From Pseudarcicella hirudinis (GTDB lineage Bacteria; Bacteroidota; Bacteroidia; Cytophagales; Spirosomataceae): 64,000 nucleotides of DNA. A model generated the notes under the pieces. It was not told where the DNA came from. It was given only the letters and a program-made list of their open reading frames with translations, and did not search any database. How positions within the stretch are numbered: the first letter of the stretch is position 1; each line of letters begins with the position of its first letter. Positions 1-9,082 of this stretch are shown piece by piece. A program made the translations under genes and the position numbers. The DNA lies in contig NZ_FOXH01000002.1 of NCBI RefSeq assembly GCF_900115665.1, positions 593,162-657,161 of the forward strand, written 5' to 3'.

Positions 1-976
1 TCATGAAGGTAGTAACGGGAATTTTCAATCTTCTGCATTGTGCAGCCAGTGTGAGGGTTTTATTGAGAATTTTCTTATCCAGGCCAAAAGAGTTTTTATA
101 ATAACGAATACCTTCTTTCAAACAGGTAGGTTTTCCGTCAGTAATCATAAAAATCTGCTTATTCTTATTTTTACGTCTTCTCAGCAAATCCATAGCCAAT
201 TCCAGGCCTGCTACTGTGTTGGTATGATATGGGCCTACTTCCAGATAAGGCAGGTCTTTTACCTGTATCTGCCAGGCATCATTTCCGAAAACTATGACAT
301 CCAAGGTGTCTTTGGGATATTTGGTCATAATCAGTTCAGACAAAGCCATTGCCACTTTTTTAGCAGGAGTAATTCTGTCTTCGCCGTATAAAATCATAGA
401 GTGGGAAATATCTATCATTAAGACGGTACTGGTCTGGGCTTTATATTCTTTATCCATGATTTCCAGATCATTCTCTGTCATCATGAAATTCTCATAGCCA
501 TTATTAATCTGAGCATTCCGGATAGACTCAGTCATGGCAATCTGGTCCATTGAATCTCCGAATTCATATTCTCTGCGATCTGTATTTAACTCATCGCCGA
601 TACCCTGATAAGGCGTTCTGTGATTTCCTCCGCTATTGGTTTTCTTAAGTTTTCCGAAAATTTCTTCCAATGACTGCTTTCTTATACTTTGTTCTCCTTT
701 AGAAGTAAGTACCTGAGCAGATTCTCCGTTTTCATTTTTTTCTTCCCTGATGTATCCTTTCGCTTTAAGGTCTTCAATGAAATCTGCAATTCCGTAACTG
801 TCATCAGTTAAATTATACTGTTTATCGAGCTGGGTAAGCCAGGACAAAGCCTGAGAAACATCTCCGGCTGTCATGGTAAGTAATTGATTAAATATATTCA
901 GAAGCTGTTCAAATCTGGCTTTTTTGCCTTCTTCTTCAGCCTGAGGGATAAATTCTGAAAAGCGGTATCCAAGCAT
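1..976 (-). CDS. vWA-domain protein (3' end beyond window)
   Basis: The reverse strand is open from an ATG at 976 to the window edge, giving 325 codons without a stop. The product starts MLGYRFSEFIPQAEEEG. Residues about 20-115 are charged and helical. A von Willebrand A domain begins near residue 183 with the MIDAS-type motif DISHSM (residues 189-194). A second metal-site segment ITDGKP lies nearer the edge. These are the hallmarks of the CoxE/ChlD-like vWA proteins often found beside MoxR-type AAA ATPases; the partner would lie outside the window. No signal peptide is visible, so a cytoplasmic metal-dependent binding role is inferred. It is divergent from the tyrosinase gene. The family call is firm, the function is not. 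Confidence 0.8.
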   Translation of the reverse strand, partial: MLGYRFSEFIPQAEEEGKKARFEQLLNIFNQLLTMTAGDVSQALSWLTQLDKQYNLTDDSYGIADFIEDLKAKGYIREEKNENGESAQVLTSKGEQSIRKQSLEEIFGKLKKTNSGGNHRTPYQGIGDELNTDRREYEFGDSMDQIAMTESIRNAQINNGYENFMMTENDLEIMDKEYKAQTSTVLMIDISHSMILYGEDRITPAKKVAMALSELIMTKYPKDTLDVIVFGNDAWQIQVKDLPYLEVGPYHTNTVAGLELAMDLLRRRKNKNKQIFMITDGKPTCLKEGIRYYKNSFGLDKKILNKTLTLAAQCRRLKIPVTTFM

Positions 977-1153
977 AATTAGGATCGGGTCTTAAGGTTT
1001 GGCAAAATGTTGTAGTGTTCTGTGATATAAAAGTAACAAAAAAAGGATTGCAGTAGTTTCTGATGCTTATAAATACCCCTGCGGATACTGAATCCGGTTC
1101 GTGTATCAAGAAGCAGGTTTCGTAAATAATTATCACTTGTTAAAAGTATTTCA

Positions 1154-1187
1154 GTGTGGAAAATACCTGTTTTTGTGTGGAAAATAC
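1154..1187 (+). promoter_or_regulatory. Paired direct repeat upstream of tyrosinase
   Basis: GTGTGGAAAATAC occurs at 1154-1166 and again, identical, at 1175-1187. The two starts are 21 bases apart, which is two helical turns. The pair ends 57 bases before the tyrosinase start codon. This is the geometry of a tandem regulator site; the regulator is unknown. Confidence 0.45.
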
Positions 1188-1244
1188 ATGACTGTAATGA
1201 AAAGTTGTTATAATTGCACACATTTAACACATTCTATAACGACT

Positions 1245-2813
1245 ATGAAAAGATCTATTTTATCAGCCATATTTCTGGCTGTGTTATGCCCTCTTATTGG
1301 CTTTGGACAAAAACCAACTTACGTTCGGAAAAATGCTCACAGTATTGGAGCTCAGGCTGATATTCAGGCTATGTCAAAAGCTTTAAAATTAATGAGAAAA
1401 CTCCCTTGTGACAATCCGGTGAGCTGGTATTATCAGGGGGCTATCCACCATGTGCCTGATCCTCTTGAAATTACGGGGCCTAATTATTATTGTCCTCAAT
1501 ATAAAACCACGGCTGATACTTTGCTGGGATGGGATACCTGTCCGCATATGCAGCCCGGATTTGTACAATATCACTTCCTGACCTGGCATAGATTGTACAT
1601 TTACTATTACGAAAAAATTATCCGCAAATTATCAGGTAAAAAAGATTTTGCCCTGCCATACTGGAATTATAATGTTCCAGCTCAAAGAACAATGCCAACA
1701 GGTTTACGCCTGCCAAAAGATACCACAATCAATGGGTTGTATGAAGTAGAACGTTCTCCTACATTAATGGCTGGACAATCTATCAACAATAATGCAAAAG
1801 ACGGAATTGTGAAGAATGTGAATGGAAAAATTGTAGTTGACAGCATCGGAGCAATGGGCTATGTATTAGATCCGGATTATCTGTGGAATTCGTACTATAT
1901 TAAAAACTTTTCAAGTGAACTTGAAGATGGTCCTCATAACGTAATTCATGATTACGTAGGAGGAGCCGTGAATCCGGCGGATACACTTGTTAAGCTTTAT
2001 AACAGAATTTATCAATCCTATAATTTTAAAGATGGTTCAAGAGCTTATGGTCTGATGGCTGACGTACCAAGTGCCGGATTTGATCCTATTTTCTTCTTTC
2101 ACCATGCAAATATTGACCGCCTTTGGGCTGAATGGGAGAAAAGACATTATGAATTAAGCTGGGATGAATTCCAGAAAGCAGGATGGTGGCCTTATGTTTT
2201 CTTTGATGAAAATGGTAAAAAGGTTGTCTATAAATCGATGAAGGAGGTTTATGAAAAAATCAGAAATATAGACTATACTTATGACTATATGTTAGCACAA
2301 CCTAAATTGCTTGCTGCCAATAAAGTAAGTGCCAGATTCTCTGAGGAAAGTGTTTTAGGTACCGTTTCAGCAAATAAATCAATGGTTGAAAAATATAACT
2401 CTTTTGAAGTTAATTCATCCAAAAAACTGGTATTACTGGCCGGAGCTGATAAAAGTAAAAAAGTATACTCCCTTGAGGTAGAAATTGGTTTTCAGAAGCA
2501 GACCAAAACCAAACTGGTTGTGATGCTGAACGATGATAAAGCTAAAAAGCTTAGCCGTGAACCTAAAAAGTATATTGTCGGAATTGTTGGTTTATTTGGA
2601 GCTAACAGTCATCATCAGGCTTCTTCAGGCCATTCCGGACATGGAGCACATGCAGGTTTTACAAAAACATTGAGATTTGATATTACTGATGAACTGGCAG
2701 CGCAGGCAGCAAGCGGAGATAAATTCAAAGTTTCAGTGTTCCAGCTGCGTCCTGAACCGAAAAACCCGATTACGGTAAAAAGTGTAACCGTGAAAGAAAT
2801 AAGCAGATTATAG
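1245..2813 (+). CDS. Secreted tyrosinase / polyphenol oxidase
   Basis: A 522-residue type-3 copper enzyme, expected to oxidise phenols to quinones. The start at 1245 is chosen because it puts a signal peptide first (MKRSILSAIFLAVL, ending near GFGQ); the frame is open upstream but that extension is not protein-like. CuA histidines lie around H68/H69, H101/H110 and H115 (TWHRLYIYYYEK). CuB has GPHNVIHDYVGG (H231, H235) and FFFHHANIDRLW (H286/H287). The C-terminal region resembles the plant-type PPO1_KFDV domain, with LRFDITDEL. An unusual His/Gly/Ser-rich stretch (SHHQASSGHSGHGAHAG) sits just before it. The neighbours are unrelated and a terminator follows at 2833. Natural substrate is unknown. 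Confidence 0.88.
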   Translation: MKRSILSAIFLAVLCPLIGFGQKPTYVRKNAHSIGAQADIQAMSKALKLMRKLPCDNPVSWYYQGAIHHVPDPLEITGPNYYCPQYKTTADTLLGWDTCPHMQPGFVQYHFLTWHRLYIYYYEKIIRKLSGKKDFALPYWNYNVPAQRTMPTGLRLPKDTTINGLYEVERSPTLMAGQSINNNAKDGIVKNVNGKIVVDSIGAMGYVLDPDYLWNSYYIKNFSSELEDGPHNVIHDYVGGAVNPADTLVKLYNRIYQSYNFKDGSRAYGLMADVPSAGFDPIFFFHHANIDRLWAEWEKRHYELSWDEFQKAGWWPYVFFDENGKKVVYKSMKEVYEKIRNIDYTYDYMLAQPKLLAANKVSARFSEESVLGTVSANKSMVEKYNSFEVNSSKKLVLLAGADKSKKVYSLEVEIGFQKQTKTKLVVMLNDDKAKKLSREPKKYIVGIVGLFGANSHHQASSGHSGHGAHAGFTKTLRFDITDELAAQAASGDKFKVSVFQLRPEPKNPITVKSVTVKEISRL

Positions 2814-2832
2814 CATTTTTAGTTAACAAATG

Positions 2833-2867
2833 AAAAGCACTTTCGTCTTGATGGAAGTGCTTTTTTT
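2833..2867 (+). terminator. Intrinsic terminator after tyrosinase
   Basis: AAAAGCACTT pairs with AAGTGCTTTT around a 12-base loop and runs into seven T residues, 20 bases after the tyrosinase stop. Confidence 0.8.
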
Positions 2868-3038
2868 ATGGGAAAATATTTTGCCTGATTTCTTCTTTTT
2901 TAGACCAATCTTCTGACTAAAGGTCATAAATCAATAAGAAACTACAGTTTTAGGCAGATTTTCAGGGAAGACGGATTTTTGTTTCTGATATTATCCCGAA
3001 CAGTTGTGAAGGATGTAAAAAGATTATTAAGCTAAAAA

Positions 3039-3071
3039 TTGATAAAAACGAACGGTTCTTGGCTATCTTTG
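3039..3071 (+). promoter_or_regulatory. Promoter of thrAB
   Basis: TATCTTTG at 3064-3071 matches the Bacteroidota -7 consensus TAnnTTTG, with TTG at 3039-3041 (22-base spacing). It leaves a leader of roughly 60 bases before thrA. The rest of 2868-3134 shows no gene; I see no leader peptide or clear attenuator. Confidence 0.55.
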
Positions 3072-3134
3072 TTATTTACAGTGAAACAAACCCGTTACAA
3101 AAAAACTGCTGTTGTAAAGCAGAAACTTTAGGAA

Positions 3135-5591
3135 ATGAAAGTATTAAAATTCGGAGGAACCTCGTGCGGAACAGTTGAAAGTATCCAGTCTGTTCTAAGT
3201 ATTATCAAAGGAAACCTTGAAAAAGGTAGGAAATCGGCAGTAGTGTTTTCGGCAATGGGAGGGGTGACAAATCAATTGATTGAAGCCGGAAAACGCGCAT
3301 CATTGGAAGATACCAGTTATTTTGATTTGGTAAAGGCTATTGAAGATCGTCATTTTGACGTAGTGAGAGCCTTGATTGATGTAAAATCGCAGTCGAAAGT
3401 TTTTGCAAATATCCGAACGACAATAAACGAACTGGAAGATTTGCTCAAAGGCGTTTGCCTTATCAGAGAAATTTCAGCAAGAACCTCTGATCTGATTGTC
3501 AGTTTCGGAGAACGTCTTTCCACTACTTTGATTTACGAAATTCTGCATGCTCAGGGCGTGGATTGCCAATACCTGGATGCCCGAAAAGTAGTCCGTACCA
3601 ATGGCAATTTCGGAATGGCTGAAGTTAATTTTGAGCTTACTTATAAATTAATCAAAGACCATTTTTCCAAAACCAAATCCCTGCAATTAATTACCGGATT
3701 TATTGGTTCAACTGAAAAGGGAGAAACGACTACATTAGGGCGAGGAGGCTCAGATTATACCGGATCAATTTTTGGGGCGGCATTGAATGCGCATGAAATC
3801 GAAATTTGGACAGATGTTGACGGAATGATGACAGCTGATCCGAGAAAGGTGAAAAATGCGTTTACCATTCCTACCATTACTTATGCGGAGGCCATGGAAC
3901 TGACTCATTTCGGGGCAAAAGTGATTTATCCTCCTTCATTACAGCCAGCTTTTGCAAAAAATATCCCGATCAGGGTTTTGAATACATTTAATCCGGAATT
4001 TGTCGGAACGGTTGTAAACCGTGAAGCAGATCCGAGTGATTATATTATTACCGGAATCAGTTCTATTGACAACCTTGCCCTGGTAAACCTTCAGGGTTCA
4101 GGAATGATTGGAGTTGCCGGGGTTTCCGCCAAACTTTTTACCGTTTTGGCAAAACACAAGATTTCTGTTATCCTTATTTCTCAGGCATCTTCCGAGCATT
4201 CTATCTGTTTTGCGATAGACCCTAAGTTTTCTGCAGAAGTTCGTCAGATTCTGGCTTCAGAATTTGCAGCGGAAATTGCAATCGGAGACATTGAAGGAAT
4301 TGATATTCAGGAAAACCTTTCAGTGATTGCAGTTGTAGGTGAAGGAATGCGCCATCATACAGGTGTGAGTGGTAAATTGTTCTCTGTTCTGGGTAAAAAC
4401 GGGATCAATATCGTTGCAACAGCACAAGGCTCATCAGAGTTAAATATTTCCGTTGTTATCGAAAGGAAAGATATTTCAAAAGCGTTAAATGTAATTCATG
4501 ATACATTTTTCTTCTCATCAGTAAAAACCCTGAATTTATTCCTTGTCGGTACCGGATTGATCGGAAAAGCATTGCTGAATCAATTACAGGGACAAGGAAA
4601 TTATCTTTCAAAATATAAAGGTTTAAAAGTCAATCTGGTTGGGGTAATGAATTCCCGGAAAATGTTCATTGAAGAGCAGGGAATTCCTATGGAAAACTGG
4701 ACTGAAGAACTGAATGCCAAAGGAAAGCCGGCAGAATTATGGATGTTTGTGGAAGAGGCAAAAAGACTGAACCTTCCGAACTCAGTATTTGCTGACTGTA
4801 CTGCAGATAAACAAATTCATAATTACTATTTAGGCTTGTTTGAGTCAAATATTTCAGTTGTAACACCTAATAAAGTAGCCAATTCGGGCAAGTATGAGGA
4901 TTATGCCTTATTGCACAGAACAGCGCTGAAGAAAGGGGTGAAGTTCCTGTATGAGACAAATGTGGGAGCAGGTTTACCGGTAATCAATACCTTACAGGGT
5001 TTGATTTCTTCGGGAGATCGTTTTGAAAGAATAGAAGGGGTACTTTCCGGGACGTTGTCTTATATTTTTAACAATTTCAAAAAAGGAACAAAATTTGCCG
5101 ACATTGTACGGGAGGCAAAAGCAAAAGGTTATACAGAACCTGATCCGAGAGAAGATTTGAGTGGTATGGATGTGGCTCGTAAAATATTGATTTTAGGCCG
5201 GGAAATTGGTCTGAAAATTGAACCTGAAGATGTTACAATTCACAAATTACTTCCTGAAAATTGTGAAAAAGCGCCAACGGTCGATGAGTTTTTTGAACAG
5301 CTTGAAGTTTCAAATACTTATTTCGAGAAAATGGTTGACGAGGCTGAAGCAAGAGGAGAGGTATTACGTTTTATTGCAACGCTGGAAGATAACAAAATTA
5401 ATATCGGTGTGAGAAGTATTAACAACAGACATCCGTTCTATATGATGGACGGAGCCGATAATGTGATTTCTTTTACGACCAAACGTTATTCTGATCGTCC
5501 TTTGGTAATTAAGGGACCTGGTGCAGGTGCGGAGGTAACGGCATCAGGCGTATTCGCTGATATTGTGGCAATCGGGAGTTATCTCGGGTAA
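3135..5591 (+). CDS. thrA: Bifunctional aspartokinase / homoserine dehydrogenase
   Basis: An 818-residue fusion that catalyses the first and third steps from aspartate to homoserine. Residues 1 to about 290 are the aspartokinase, with KFGGTS at 5-10 and the TTLGRGGSDYTGS segment. About 310-460 holds two ACT regulatory modules (GSGMIGVAGVSAKLF and GMRHHTGVSGKLFSVLGK), which in this family bind threonine. From about 465 the homoserine dehydrogenase begins with the dinucleotide-binding GTGLIGKALLNQL and carries GAGLPVINTL and EGVLSGTLSYIFN. The length matches E. coli ThrA (820). It is followed by thrB after 83 bases, so the pair is probably one operon with feedback control by threonine. Confidence 0.97.
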   Translation: MKVLKFGGTSCGTVESIQSVLSIIKGNLEKGRKSAVVFSAMGGVTNQLIEAGKRASLEDTSYFDLVKAIEDRHFDVVRALIDVKSQSKVFANIRTTINELEDLLKGVCLIREISARTSDLIVSFGERLSTTLIYEILHAQGVDCQYLDARKVVRTNGNFGMAEVNFELTYKLIKDHFSKTKSLQLITGFIGSTEKGETTTLGRGGSDYTGSIFGAALNAHEIEIWTDVDGMMTADPRKVKNAFTIPTITYAEAMELTHFGAKVIYPPSLQPAFAKNIPIRVLNTFNPEFVGTVVNREADPSDYIITGISSIDNLALVNLQGSGMIGVAGVSAKLFTVLAKHKISVILISQASSEHSICFAIDPKFSAEVRQILASEFAAEIAIGDIEGIDIQENLSVIAVVGEGMRHHTGVSGKLFSVLGKNGINIVATAQGSSELNISVVIERKDISKALNVIHDTFFFSSVKTLNLFLVGTGLIGKALLNQLQGQGNYLSKYKGLKVNLVGVMNSRKMFIEEQGIPMENWTEELNAKGKPAELWMFVEEAKRLNLPNSVFADCTADKQIHNYYLGLFESNISVVTPNKVANSGKYEDYALLHRTALKKGVKFLYETNVGAGLPVINTLQGLISSGDRFERIEGVLSGTLSYIFNNFKKGTKFADIVREAKAKGYTEPDPREDLSGMDVARKILILGREIGLKIEPEDVTIHKLLPENCEKAPTVDEFFEQLEVSNTYFEKMVDEAEARGEVLRFIATLEDNKINIGVRSINNRHPFYMMDGADNVISFTTKRYSDRPLVIKGPGAGAEVTASGVFADIVAIGSYLG

Positions 5592-5674
5592 AATTACAGG
5601 TGTTATTCACAGCTATCAAATCTTAAAATGATAGGTAAGTTCAACAAAAAAGGCAGGACTTACTACTTTTCTAA

Positions 5675-6607
5675 ATGGAATCAATAAAAGTTTTTGCCCC
5701 GGCTACGGTGGCTAATGTTGCTTGCGGATTTGACATTTTCGGTTTTGCAGTTGATAATCCCGGAGATGAATTAATTCTGAAAAAATCTGATCGGAAAGGG
5801 GTTAGAATCAACCGTATTGAGGGAGATGAAGGAAGATTGCCTTTGGCTGCTGAAAAAAATACAGCCGGAATCGCTATTATCAAATTCCTGGAGTTTATCG
5901 GAGAAGATGGCCAGGGTTTTGAAATGGACCTCAAAAAGCTAATGCCGCTCGGAAGCGGATTGGGTTCTTCTGCGGCGTCTTCTGTAGCAGGTGTTTTTGC
6001 GGCAAATGAATTGATGGGCAGACCTCTGTCTCAGAAAGACTTGCTTCCTTTTGCCATGGAAGGTGAAAGAATTGCCTGTGGTTCTGCGCATGCCGATAAT
6101 GTCGGACCAAGTCTGATGGGTGGTTTTGTTGTAATCAGAAGTTATGAACCATTAGATATTATTCAGCTTAAAACGCCTCAGGAGTTATATGCTACCATTG
6201 TACATCCTCATATTGAAGTAAATACAAAAGATGCGAGAAACATCCTGAAAAGGGAAATTTCGCTGAAAAATACCATTACTCAGATGGGAAATGTGGCTGG
6301 TTTGGTAGCAGGCTTAATGTTACCGGATTATGATTTGATTTCCCGTTCTTTGGTTGATGTGATTATAGAACCGATTCGTTCGATTCTCATTCCTCAGTTT
6401 GACGATGTGAAAAATGCCGCCCTTGAAAATGGTGCTTTAGGCTGTTCTATTTCCGGATCAGGGCCATCAATGTTTGCCCTTTCTAAAGATTTATTTACCG
6501 CAAACCGTGTAGGAAAAGCTATGCAGGATGGATTTGCGAAAGTAGGAATTGGTTCGGAATGTTATGTTTCAGGGATTAATCAGGCTGGCCCTGTTGTATT
6601 GGGTTAG
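5675..6607 (+). CDS. thrB: Homoserine kinase
   Basis: A 310-residue GHMP-superfamily kinase that phosphorylates homoserine with ATP, giving O-phosphohomoserine for threonine synthase. The N-terminus (KVFAPATVANVACGFDIFGF) and the phosphate-binding loop PLGSGLGSSAASSV near residue 90 are typical, as is the C-terminal GCSISGSGPSMFAL. The length is normal for the family. It lies 83 bases after thrA in the same direction. The threonine synthase gene that often follows in Bacteroidota is absent; a terminator comes 24 bases after the stop. Confidence 0.96.
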   Translation: MESIKVFAPATVANVACGFDIFGFAVDNPGDELILKKSDRKGVRINRIEGDEGRLPLAAEKNTAGIAIIKFLEFIGEDGQGFEMDLKKLMPLGSGLGSSAASSVAGVFAANELMGRPLSQKDLLPFAMEGERIACGSAHADNVGPSLMGGFVVIRSYEPLDIIQLKTPQELYATIVHPHIEVNTKDARNILKREISLKNTITQMGNVAGLVAGLMLPDYDLISRSLVDVIIEPIRSILIPQFDDVKNAALENGALGCSISGSGPSMFALSKDLFTANRVGKAMQDGFAKVGIGSECYVSGINQAGPVVLG

Positions 6608-6630
6608 GACTGCATTAAGTGATATTCGTA

Positions 6631-6667
6631 AAAAAGGTGGTAAAACGATTCGTTTTGCCACCTTTTT
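6631..6667. terminator. Bidirectional terminator between thrB and VanZ gene
   Basis: AAAAAGGTGGTAAAACG pairs almost perfectly with CGTTTTGCCACCTTTTT around ATT. The A and T tracts flank both sides, so it can serve thrB (+) and the convergent VanZ-like gene (-). Confidence 0.8.
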
Positions 6668-6692
6668 CTTTGTTCAGAAGAGTTAAGGAAAA

Positions 6693-7061
6693 CTATGCTT
6701 TATTAAATTTTGACTGAAATCTTGTAAAAACTACATAAACACCAAAGCCTAAAAGCACACCGATTGAATCTGCTAAAGCATCAAATAAGTCGAAAGATCT
6801 GTTGAACTCCACTGGTAAATTCTTTTGCCAGAATTCAATCAGCAGGCCAAAAGCTATTCCGCTTAGAATTACCCATAAAGATTTGCTGCCGTTAAATAAC
6901 CATAAGAATGACCAAATGGCAAAAGCAGCAAAATGATCGAATTTATCACTTGTACCATGTTCCGGTAATTCCTTGCTCGGAAGACTGCAAAGTGTAAAAA
7001 TGATAACCGTCCAGATTATCGCCGGATATTTGGTCTGAAGGATCTGAAATATTTTTTGCAT
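6693..7061 (-). CDS. VanZ-family membrane protein
   Basis: A 122-residue protein with about four hydrophobic segments. The first is YPAIIWTVIIFTLCSLPS and the others cover FAAFAIWSFLWLF, LWVILSGIAFGLLIEFWQ and ADSIGVLLGFGVYVVF. The DKFDHFAAFA motif and the conserved E in LLIEFWQ are typical of VanZ-like proteins, named from a teicoplanin-resistance gene; the molecular role of most members is unknown. The frame extends upstream to a TTG at 7067, but that overlaps a -7 promoter element, so the ATG at 7061 is preferred. It stands alone between convergent thrB and the divergent hexosaminidase gene. Confidence 0.85.
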   Translation of the reverse strand: MQKIFQILQTKYPAIIWTVIIFTLCSLPSKELPEHGTSDKFDHFAAFAIWSFLWLFNGSKSLWVILSGIAFGLLIEFWQKNLPVEFNRSFDLFDALADSIGVLLGFGVYVVFTRFQSKFNKA

Positions 7062-7063
7062 AT

Positions 7064-7074
7064 ACAAAATTATA
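7064..7074 (-). promoter_or_regulatory. -7 element abutting VanZ start (possible leaderless mRNA)
   Basis: On the reverse strand a TAATTTTG element ends 3-4 bases before the chosen ATG, so transcription would begin at or inside the start codon. No convincing -33 element was found. Confidence 0.3.
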
Positions 7075-7264
7075 TATTTTGGATGAAAAGACTGAACTTT
7101 TTAAGTTAAGCTTTTGATATTTTTACGTGTAAAATTATACGTGTGCAAACTGTGCAAATATGTATTTTTTTGCATTGTATTTTTTAATCGGTATTATAAT
7201 TCTGATTTTAAAAAATAAATACCCATTTAAGAGCTCGTTTTTTTCATATTGAAGAATTTTGAGT

Positions 7265-7272
7265 TACATTTG
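7265..7272 (+). promoter_or_regulatory. Candidate -7 element of hexosaminidase gene
   Basis: TACATTTG matches TAnnTTTG about 97 bases upstream of the hexosaminidase start. A -33 element at standard spacing is not evident. Apart from this and the VanZ promoter, the 7062-7368 gap shows nothing recognisable. Confidence 0.4.
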
Positions 7273-7368
7273 AACAATTCTTTTAATTCACGCACCCGGA
7301 AACAATAAGTATATATTCTTACCAGAGGAGCGTTTTTGAGCATTGAATCATAAACCAAATTTATTCAA

Positions 7369-8988
7369 ATGAAAAAACTTTTCACCCTTCTTTGCCTGAT
7401 TTGCATTAGTGTAAGCGCTTTCAGTCAGAATACATATAATATTGTTCCGGTACCACAGAAACTGGTTCCTCAGAGCGGTGTTTTTAAACTGACTAAAGAT
7501 ACTAAAGTAGTCTTCAAAACCGGCGACAATGAGACGCAGCGAATTGCTAAACTTTTTGCAGATCAGATCAACACATCAAGTGGTTTGAACCTACAGGTTA
7601 AGCCTGCTTCAACGGGTTCATCGAATGTAGTTGAATTGAAAAATAATGCAGCTTTATCTGATGAAGCATATGTATTAGAGGTGACTCCTAAGAAAATCAC
7701 AATTACAGCGAAGGGAAATAAAGGATATTTTTATGCTTTTCAAAGTTTGATGCAATTATTACCGGCAGAAGTTTTCAGTTCTGTTAAAGTTTCTGACGTT
7801 AAATGGGAAGCTCCGGCCTGTAAAATTGAAGATGCTCCGCGTTATGCTTACAGAGGTTTGATGCTGGATGTGGGCCGTCATTTTTTCCCGGTTACATTTA
7901 TCAAGAAGTTTATCGATATTCTTGCTTTGCATAAATTAAACACCTTCCACTGGCACCTTACTGAAGACCAGGGCTGGAGAATTGAAATTAAAAAATACCC
8001 GTTGCTGACTCAGATTGGTTCAAAACGTAAGGAAACACTCGTTGGCCATTATGGTACAAATAAATATGATGGCAAGGAGTATGGCGGATTTTATACTCAG
8101 GAAGAAATTAAGGAAGTTGTTGCCTATGCTACTTCGAAATTTGTAAATGTTATTCCTGAAATTGAATTACCAGGACATGCTACTGCTGCTTTGGCTGCTT
8201 ATCCCCAGTTAGGATGTAATCCTGATAAAATCTACCAGGTAGTAACTACATGGGGCGTTCATGATGATGTTTTCTGCCCGAGAGAAGAGACTTTTACCTT
8301 CCTTGAAGATGTTTTAACTGAAGTAATGGCACTTTTCCCAAGTCAGTATATCCACATTGGCGGAGACGAATGTCCTAAGAAACAATGGAAAGAAAGCCGT
8401 TTTTGCCAGGATTTGATGAAACGTGAAGGCTTGAAAGATGAGCATGAATTGCAGAGTTATTTCATCCGTCGTATCGACAAATTTATTACTTCAAAAGGCC
8501 GTAAAATGATCGGTTGGGATGAAATTCTTGAAGGCGGTCTTTCTCCGAACGCAACCGTAATGTCATGGAGAGGTATTGAGGGAGGAATTGCCGCGGCAAA
8601 AGAAAATCACGATGCAATTATGACTCCGACAGGATATTTTTATCTTGATTATTATCAGGCTGATCCTAAAACAGAACCGCTTGCAATTGGTGGATATTTA
8701 CCATTGGAGAAAACATATTCATACGAACCAATGCCTAAGGAATTAACTGCCGAGCAGCAAAAACACATTATCGGAATTCAGGCTAATGTATGGACTGAGT
8801 ACATGGCAACTCCTGAATATGTGGAATATATGGCTTATCCCCGTGCAAGTGCTTTGGCTGAAATTGCCTGGAGCCCGAAAGAACTTAAAAACTATCAGGA
8901 TTTCGAAAAACGTATGAAAGTTCATGTAAAACGTTTGGAAAAACTGAAAGTAAACTTCTGCAACGCATTTATTGCAGGGAAAAAATAA
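7369..8988 (+). CDS. Exported beta-N-acetylhexosaminidase (GH20)
   Basis: A 539-residue glycoside hydrolase that removes terminal GlcNAc or GalNAc from chitin oligomers or glycans. A signal peptide (MKKLFTLLCLICISVSAFSQ) directs export. Residues about 21-155 form the GH20b-type N-terminal domain. The catalytic barrel follows, with YRGLMLDVGRHFF, FHWHLTEDQGWR, PEIELPGHATAALAAYP, the catalytic pair D333-E334 in HIGGDE, and GWDEILEGGL. All key residues are present and the length is usual. It is transcribed alone, ending in a terminator. The periplasm or cell surface is the likely site. Confidence 0.95.
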   Translation: MKKLFTLLCLICISVSAFSQNTYNIVPVPQKLVPQSGVFKLTKDTKVVFKTGDNETQRIAKLFADQINTSSGLNLQVKPASTGSSNVVELKNNAALSDEAYVLEVTPKKITITAKGNKGYFYAFQSLMQLLPAEVFSSVKVSDVKWEAPACKIEDAPRYAYRGLMLDVGRHFFPVTFIKKFIDILALHKLNTFHWHLTEDQGWRIEIKKYPLLTQIGSKRKETLVGHYGTNKYDGKEYGGFYTQEEIKEVVAYATSKFVNVIPEIELPGHATAALAAYPQLGCNPDKIYQVVTTWGVHDDVFCPREETFTFLEDVLTEVMALFPSQYIHIGGDECPKKQWKESRFCQDLMKREGLKDEHELQSYFIRRIDKFITSKGRKMIGWDEILEGGLSPNATVMSWRGIEGGIAAAKENHDAIMTPTGYFYLDYYQADPKTEPLAIGGYLPLEKTYSYEPMPKELTAEQQKHIIGIQANVWTEYMATPEYVEYMAYPRASALAEIAWSPKELKNYQDFEKRMKVHVKRLEKLKVNFCNAFIAGKK

Positions 8989-9040
8989 CACACTCAATTA
9001 CAACTGATTACCAATTAAATTAAATGCTTGAATAGTTTTA

Positions 9041-9079
9041 AAAACCATCCTGACTTAATGTTTCGGGATGGTTTTTTTT
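9041..9079. terminator. Terminator between convergent hexosaminidase and recombinase genes
   Basis: AAAACCATCC pairs with GGATGGTTTT around a 14-base loop, followed by a T tract. The opposite strand also ends in T residues, so it may serve both genes. Confidence 0.75.
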
Positions 9080-9082
9080 ATA

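Noticed and set aside
1101..1244. In-frame N-terminal extension of the tyrosinase
   Set aside because: It contains the paired direct repeats and has no protein-like or signal character; the ATG at 1245 gives a good signal peptide.
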